From positions 1-27,234 of the forward strand of contig DATFDL010000587.1 in the NCBI GenBank assembly GCA_035252155.1: a stretch of DNA of 27,234 bases, given 5' to 3'. The DNA is from JAICLL01 sp035252155 (GTDB taxonomy: Bacteria > Planctomycetota > Planctomycetia > Pirellulales > JAICIG01). The translations under genes and the position numbers were made by a program. Under the pieces are notes generated by a model that had not been told where the DNA came from, did no database searches, and worked only from the letters and a program-made list of their open reading frames with translations. Numbering within the stretch: position 1 is the first letter of the stretch; each line of letters starts with the position of its first letter. Shown here in pieces: positions 22,735 through 27,234 of the stretch.

Positions 22735-22754
22735 CGCACCACGGTTTTAGGCCA

Positions 22755-23849
22755 CTACCCGATGACTTGGCTGAACGTCACAGCGACTTCATCGGGTGAT
22801 AGTCGGCTGACGGTCGTTTTACCTTGTCCATCGACGAACCGGCCGGCGAGCGGAAAGCGATCTTGCATTTCGCTACCGAAGGGCAGACTTGTCCCGCCGA
22901 GCGCCCAGCAGCCAGGCACCGATTCCCGCCGCTGTAGTTCGTTGAAGGCGGCAAGCAAGCGGCGATCGTTGAGATCATAACTCGCCATGCCGTCGTGATA
23001 CGTCAGGCCGGGCACCTGCCATAAGCCCTCGGTGTCGGCCCACAAATAGCCGGGAAACCAAAGGTCATGGAACCAGCCATGCCGCCGCTCGATCGAAACC
23101 AGGCACATTCTTTCACGGTCGAGCTTCGCTCGGACCTGCGGCCAAAGAACGGCGCTAGCTGAAATGGCTTCGTTGAACTCCGGGCAATACGCCGCCCGAT
23201 GATCGTCGTCTCCCGCAATGTCCAACGGAACGACGTAATGGGCCAATCGGTCGCCGATGAGCCTGCGAACGATTTTCCCTTGCTCAACAAGCTCAACGCC
23301 ACGTCGCAGCGGCAGAAGCGATTGGTCGAGGTCGGTAGCTTCGGCATCGGTGCCGTCGATGAGCGCTGGAATTCGCCGGAACGCCTGCTCGTAAACCTCT
23401 CGGCCGCCCTCGCTCGAATTCATGAGGCGAGTAATGCCCTGAAAGACGCGCTGTGCCGGTGGCTCACCCCAGCCCCAGAAGTCGCCCATCTCGGCCGCCT
23501 CAATGATCGCTCGCCGATGCGCCAGCGCATGTTCGCAATGCACGAGCACGTAGACCGACAAGATGCCATCGACGTCGACGTGGTTGTTCACGGCCACCGT
23601 CCAGCGGCCGGGGAGCGGGTTGTCGAGGAACCGGAAGCAAATCTCCGTGGAAGTTCCGGCCCGATATTGGCGAGGCGTCGTGTTCGGCCGCCAGTGGCTC
23701 AGTTCCAGATCGCTGTCTTGACGAAACATGCCGCCACCGGTGCCGTCGCAGAAAATGATCGGTCCCTCGCCGGGTCGAGCGGAGCCTTTGCCAACGATCT
23801 CAAAGCGGCCGATCAGCATCATCCGCCATTCTATTCGTTCTTCGCTCAT
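22755..23849 (-). CDS. DUF6687-like conserved protein
   Basis: A 364-residue soluble protein. The opening block resembles DUF6687: GPIIFCDGTGGG, LELSHWRPNTTPRQYRAGTS, TEICFRFLDNP, and VAVNNHVDVDGILSVYVLVH (about residues 85-104), followed by AEMGDFWGWG. The function is not known. The segment VDVDGILS resembles motif I (D-x-D-G-x-x-S) of DHH phosphoesterases such as RecJ, which holds catalytic metals. That likeness is only at motif level and no DHH triplet is seen. Later Trp- and His-rich parts (RRHGWFHDLWFPGYLW, GCWALGGTSLPFG) may form a pocket. In-frame ATGs at 23849, 23822 and 23819 are all possible starts and no ribosome site decides. It is divergent from the protease gene, 170 bases away. 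Confidence 0.7.
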   Translation of the reverse strand: MSEERIEWRMMLIGRFEIVGKGSARPGEGPIIFCDGTGGGMFRQDSDLELSHWRPNTTPRQYRAGTSTEICFRFLDNPLPGRWTVAVNNHVDVDGILSVYVLVHCEHALAHRRAIIEAAEMGDFWGWGEPPAQRVFQGITRLMNSSEGGREVYEQAFRRIPALIDGTDAEATDLDQSLLPLRRGVELVEQGKIVRRLIGDRLAHYVVPLDIAGDDDHRAAYCPEFNEAISASAVLWPQVRAKLDRERMCLVSIERRHGWFHDLWFPGYLWADTEGLWQVPGLTYHDGMASYDLNDRRLLAAFNELQRRESVPGCWALGGTSLPFGSEMQDRFPLAGRFVDGQGKTTVSRLSPDEVAVTFSQVIG

Positions 23850-24019
23850 CGGCGAGCCAGTTTTTGGCCGGGAATACCGCAGACATCATCCTTTCCGGCC
23901 CATTCGTCCAATGATCTCATTATCTCGGCGGCCAATTGCTTTGCAGGCGGCCAAGGAATGCGTATCCTTATAGGTGCCCGGCTTTTCGGTGGGTCGGCCC
24001 GGTTCCAGGGAGCAAGACG

Positions 24020-26857
24020 ATGTCGCAAGCACGCATCACCTGTCCGTCGTGCAAGAGCGTGTTGACGTTGAAGACCGCGATCGCGCCGGGCATGGTGCTG
24101 CGCTGCCCACAATGCCGGCGCGAATTCGGCGTGCGCGGGGCCGCGCCGGCGAGCCCGGCGACATCGCAGGAATCCTCATCGGCATTCGACGATCCGCTCG
24201 GGCTGGGCTTGCCCGGCGCAGCGCTGGGGTATCCACCCGCCGCATTTGGGCCTGCCGCGCATCCGGCGCAGCCGCGGCGCACCTTGCAGCCTGCCAGGCC
24301 CTCCGCGAAGGCCGGCGGCGGAGAAAGCAACTCGATGTGGCTGGGCATCGCCGTCGGCGGCGGCCTGGCCATTGCCGCGATTACTCTGCTGGCAATCGTC
24401 ATGATGATGAGCCAGTCGTCGTCCGGGCCGGAGGTGGCGGCGAATGTACCGGTCGACAGTTCGGTTGGCTCCGCATCCCCGCAGCCGGCCGACCTAGTCG
24501 GGGCCGCGCCAGCGGTGGCAGATACTACGACGAGCCAAGCTAGCGCATTGCCGGCCAATGCGGCGCCGGTTTCTGCGGCGCCGTCGACCGCAGCGCCAGC
24601 CCCGTTTGCTTCCGCGGCGTCGCCGCCCAGTGTGCCCATCGCCAGTACGCCCGCCGCTAGTGCTCCGTCCGCCGCTAGTGCTCCGTCCGCCGGCATTGCG
24701 GCCTCGCCGCCTATGCCTAATCCTCCGGGGAGTGCCACCACGGTCAACGTACCGGGCAGCGGCGCCGCGCCGGTCGCCGCCGCCGGGCCGGCCTTGGCCT
24801 ATCGCTGGAAGACAGGCGAGGAATATGGATATGCCTTTTCCATCAAGGTCGAAGCCAATGGCATCTCGGAAGAGAGCAACGGCATGACCGTGCTCACGCT
24901 GAGCAACGAACCCACCCCGGCCGAATTCGCCGGGCAGAACCGCAGCGGCCACGCCACCGGCAGCGGCTTTGTACTGAGCAGCGACGGCTACGTGATGACG
25001 TGCGCTCATGTGGTCGAGGGCGCGACGAAGATCGAGGTGGTCATCTCAGGTCAGAGCTATCCGGGTCAGGTGGTGGTCTTTGACAAGGCGCTCGATCTGG
25101 CGGTGGTCCGTCTGGTGGCGGCCAACCTGCCCGTGCTGCCGCTGGCCGATTCCGATAAGGTCGAAGTGGCCCAGGAAGTACGCACGGTGGGCTTTCCGCT
25201 TTCGACCGTGTTAGGCGACAGCGTGAAAGTGACACGGGGCGCCATCGCCGGCCGGGTGGAAGGGCGCAAGGTGTTTCAAATCGACGGCAGCATCAACCCC
25301 GGCAACAGCGGCGGGCCCGTGGTGAACGAAATGGGGCAATTGGTGGGCGTGGCCAGCTCGAAGCTGGCTTCCGAAGACATCGACGGCGTCGGCTTCGCCG
25401 TGCCTTCGAACGCGGTGCAGACACTGCTGCGGTCCAAGGGCGTGCCATTCCAACTCGCCGAAGGCGGCACGCGGCTCGAGGGGCCCGAGTTGGCCCGCCG
25501 CGTTACGCCGTCTGTGGCGCTATTTAAAGTGACGATCGGACCGGGCGGGTTTGGCATCGCCAAGCGGCAAGTGCTCAAGTATTCGGGAAATCTGGCGACA
25601 AAACCCGCGGCGGCGTCGGGTCCGCGGCGCGGCCAAGCTGCCGCGAGCCCCCCGCAAAGCGAACAAGGCAAGCTGCTGGTGTCGGAGTTGGGCGAGTTGA
25701 TCGACTCGACCGGCAGTGTTCAATTGCCGCACTTGCTCGGCCCGCTGGGGTCGGTGCCCATCGAGCCTCTGCCTTCCGACGGCGAACAAACCTGGCAGAC
25801 GACACGTGTCACCGCGCTGACGCAGATCATCGGCCAGGAATCCGCCAACGATCAAATGCCCTCGCGCTTTCGCCGGCGGCGCGGCGGTGGCAACCCCTTC
25901 GCCCAGCGCGCCCAAGTGGTCGTCGTGCCTGCGCTCGAAGTCAGCGCGTACGAGCTACATCAAACGTCGCCCGGCCACGTGCAGCTCAAGAAGAAATATG
26001 TCTTCACCACGCTGCAAAAAGAAGGCACACCGCCGCTGGCGCAGATGACCGGCGAAGGGACCGTCATGTTCAACTCTCAGGAGGGCTTTCCCGAGAGCAT
26101 GGAGTTTCGGGCGACGATGGTTCGCAGTGCCGGCGCGGTCTCGGTGACCGTGCCGATCACCTTCGCTTGGAATCGCGTGGATCAATCGGTGCTCAACGAT
26201 GCCCGCTCACGAGCGGCGGCGGGCAATGCGGCGCCTGCCGTGCCAGCCGGCGTGGTGGCCAAACCCGCCGTGGCGTCGACCACCCAAGAGGTCGATCGCC
26301 TGCTGCGCGAACTGAAGACCGCGGGTAATGCCGCTCAGAAGAGCGTGGCCGTCAACACCCTGGTGCGGATGCAGCCGCTCGACCAGCGGCGCTCGCAGGT
26401 CACTCAGGCGGTTGAGCCGCTGATGCGCGACACCAATGCCATGCTGCGCGACGGCGCGATTCGCGCCATGGGCGTTTGGGGCACGAAGGACAACGTGCCG
26501 GCCTTGCTCAAAATGCTCGATCAGCTCGATTCGAGCATTCGGCGGAGCACGATGGAGGCGTTAGGAAAAATTCCCGACAAGCGCGGGGCCGAAGCGGTGG
26601 CCAAGCTGCTGCCCAACGAGGCTGATCGCCGCGACGCGTCTAGTGCGCTAAAGGCCATGGGTCAGGTGGCCGAGAGCGAAGTGATTGGGCTTTTGAAGCA
26701 CAAAGACAAAAAGGTCCGGGCCGAGGCTTGCCAGGTGCTAGCCGAGATCGGCGGCAAGCGGTCGATCGCCGCCCTGAAAAAAATGCTTCAATCCGACAAG
26801 GACAGTTGGTCGCGGGCAGCAGCCCAGCTCGCCTTGAAGAAGCTGTCGAACTCGTGA
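24020..26857 (+). CDS. membrane-anchored trypsin-like serine protease with zinc ribbon and HEAT repeats
   Basis: A 945-residue protein starting at 24020 (AGGGAG about 8 bases upstream). Residues 1-40 form a MJ0042-like zinc ribbon (CPSC at 8-11, CPQC at 29-32) in the cytoplasm. One membrane segment (107-130) follows, then about 120 residues rich in Ala, Pro and Ser, a flexible stalk. The HtrA/DegP-type chymotrypsin fold covers about 310-480 with a complete triad: His330 in TCAHVVEG, Asp359 in ALDLAVVRL, Ser430 in GNSGGPV. No PDZ domain is seen. A beta-rich region of unknown family (about 480-750) precedes HEAT-like helical repeats (about 775-940, for example ALLKMLDQLDSSIRRSTMEA and RAEACQVLAEIGGKRSIAAL). 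It probably cuts or senses damaged envelope proteins. The zinc ribbon suggests a cytoplasmic contact. Confidence 0.88.
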   Translation: MSQARITCPSCKSVLTLKTAIAPGMVLRCPQCRREFGVRGAAPASPATSQESSSAFDDPLGLGLPGAALGYPPAAFGPAAHPAQPRRTLQPARPSAKAGGGESNSMWLGIAVGGGLAIAAITLLAIVMMMSQSSSGPEVAANVPVDSSVGSASPQPADLVGAAPAVADTTTSQASALPANAAPVSAAPSTAAPAPFASAASPPSVPIASTPAASAPSAASAPSAGIAASPPMPNPPGSATTVNVPGSGAAPVAAAGPALAYRWKTGEEYGYAFSIKVEANGISEESNGMTVLTLSNEPTPAEFAGQNRSGHATGSGFVLSSDGYVMTCAHVVEGATKIEVVISGQSYPGQVVVFDKALDLAVVRLVAANLPVLPLADSDKVEVAQEVRTVGFPLSTVLGDSVKVTRGAIAGRVEGRKVFQIDGSINPGNSGGPVVNEMGQLVGVASSKLASEDIDGVGFAVPSNAVQTLLRSKGVPFQLAEGGTRLEGPELARRVTPSVALFKVTIGPGGFGIAKRQVLKYSGNLATKPAAASGPRRGQAAASPPQSEQGKLLVSELGELIDSTGSVQLPHLLGPLGSVPIEPLPSDGEQTWQTTRVTALTQIIGQESANDQMPSRFRRRRGGGNPFAQRAQVVVVPALEVSAYELHQTSPGHVQLKKKYVFTTLQKEGTPPLAQMTGEGTVMFNSQEGFPESMEFRATMVRSAGAVSVTVPITFAWNRVDQSVLNDARSRAAAGNAAPAVPAGVVAKPAVASTTQEVDRLLRELKTAGNAAQKSVAVNTLVRMQPLDQRRSQVTQAVEPLMRDTNAMLRDGAIRAMGVWGTKDNVPALLKMLDQLDSSIRRSTMEALGKIPDKRGAEAVAKLLPNEADRRDASSALKAMGQVAESEVIGLLKHKDKKVRAEACQVLAEIGGKRSIAALKKMLQSDKDSWSRAAAQLALKKLSNS
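24653..24688 (+). repeat. 18-base tandem duplication in the protease stalk
   Basis: GCCGCTAGTGCTCCGTCC occurs twice head to tail and codes for the repeated ASAPSA in the Ala/Pro/Ser-rich linker. The unit length keeps the frame, so copy number could change without harm. Confidence 0.8.
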
Positions 26858-27234
26858 CGCGCTTTGATACCCGATGGCCTCTGGTCAGTTTTAACATTCA
26901 AATTCGGTATTCATACGTTCGACGTCTGTAGGGAACGCACTCCGTGGCGTTCCGCGAAGGGCGGGTGGGCGTCGCGCCGCCCCTCAGCGGAACGGCACGG
27001 AGTCAATCCCGTTCGGCACGACATTTTATCCGTTCCTTAGGGGATAGGGTACGGCGAGATGATAGTTTGTTTTGAGATCTGTGGAGGTTCGTTGCGCCGT
27101 CTGGTGGCCGCTGCACGTCGTCCAGTGCGCAGCGTCAAGGTCCACGAATCGCGGCAACGGAAGCCGGCGTGTGTTCCATCAGGTGTTCGCGGCGGAGCCT
27201 TCTTTCAATTTCGCAAGATGGGCCAGGAGTTCCT
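26858..27234. other. non-coding stretch of 377 bases at the window end
   Basis: No gene is supported. It contains the hairpin at 26932-27003. The last 56 bases could be the end of a minus-strand gene (frame ...ELLAHLAKLKEGSAANT, stop at 27179-27181), but 18 codons are too few to judge. Confidence 0.4.
26932..27003. repeat. large nested hairpin downstream of the protease gene
   Basis: ACTCCGTGGCGTTCCGC (26939-26955) pairs with GCGGAACGGCACGGAGT (26987-27003), 16 of 17 positions, enclosing a GGGCGG...CCGCCC inner stem. The left arm can also fold on itself (GGAACGC at 26932-26938 with GCGTTCC at 26947-26953), so two alternative structures compete. It looks like a dispersed intergenic repeat; a terminator role for the protease gene is possible, although no U-run follows. 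Confidence 0.7.

Noticed and set aside
27179..27234. The 3' end of a minus-strand gene
   Set aside because: Only 18 codons are visible. The Leu/Lys/Ala-rich reading is plausible, but too short to support a call.

Overview
The window looks like part of a planctomycete chromosome, probably of the Pirellulales type. This is inferred from gene content and not from a marker gene. The signs are high GC, a very long membrane Ser/Thr kinase with FG-GAP-like repeats next to an ECF sigma factor, a secreted ceramidase-like protein, a zinc-ribbon/trypsin/HEAT protein, many small conserved hypothetical proteins, and families of intergenic hairpin repeats that I associate with this phylum. No rRNA, tRNA or CRISPR array was seen.

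Layout. (1) 1-6151: a small hypothetical gene, then on the minus strand a two-gene molybdoenzyme unit (4Fe-4S ferredoxin-like subunit, then a Tat-exported Mo-bisPGD catalytic subunit). A ceramidase-like secreted protein is divergent from it. A transposase remnant follows, then a MoaD/ThiS-like sulfur carrier. (2) 6242-8979: a xanthine-dehydrogenase-family pair ([2Fe-2S] and Mo subunits, coupled by a one-base overlap) without an FAD subunit. The MoaD-like gene lies just downstream and fits cofactor supply for this enzyme. (3) 9315-11668: a decayed accessory stretch with a frameshifted HsdR-N-type nuclease gene, a frameshifted DUF433 antitoxin gene, a second degenerate copy of the nuclease gene's 3' end, and a G-rich tract. 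(4) 11669-12324: a coupled pair made of a retropepsin-like aspartic protease and a DUF5678-like small protein. (5) 12412-18457: a signalling locus in which an 1813-residue receptor-like kinase gene overlaps a downstream ECF sigma factor gene. (6) 18560-22557: small accessory genes, including an intact HigBA module with a good promoter and operator candidate, a DUF4160-DUF2442 pair with an in-frame UGA, an orphan antitoxin, a VIT1/CCC1 metal transporter, and a VapBC-like pair whose PIN toxin has an in-frame UAA. (7) 22755-26857: a DUF6687-like protein and a membrane-anchored trypsin-like protease with a zinc ribbon and HEAT repeats. (8) 26858-27234: a non-coding end with a large hairpin.

The main themes are two molybdoenzymes with minimal subunit sets, a kinase-sigma locus in the less usual gene order, a protease-small protein pair that could be a module of its own, and a run of small accessory genes broken by single-base changes while all the large genes are open. 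The breaks were found by joining reading frames by eye. Read-level confirmation would separate real decay from assembly error.
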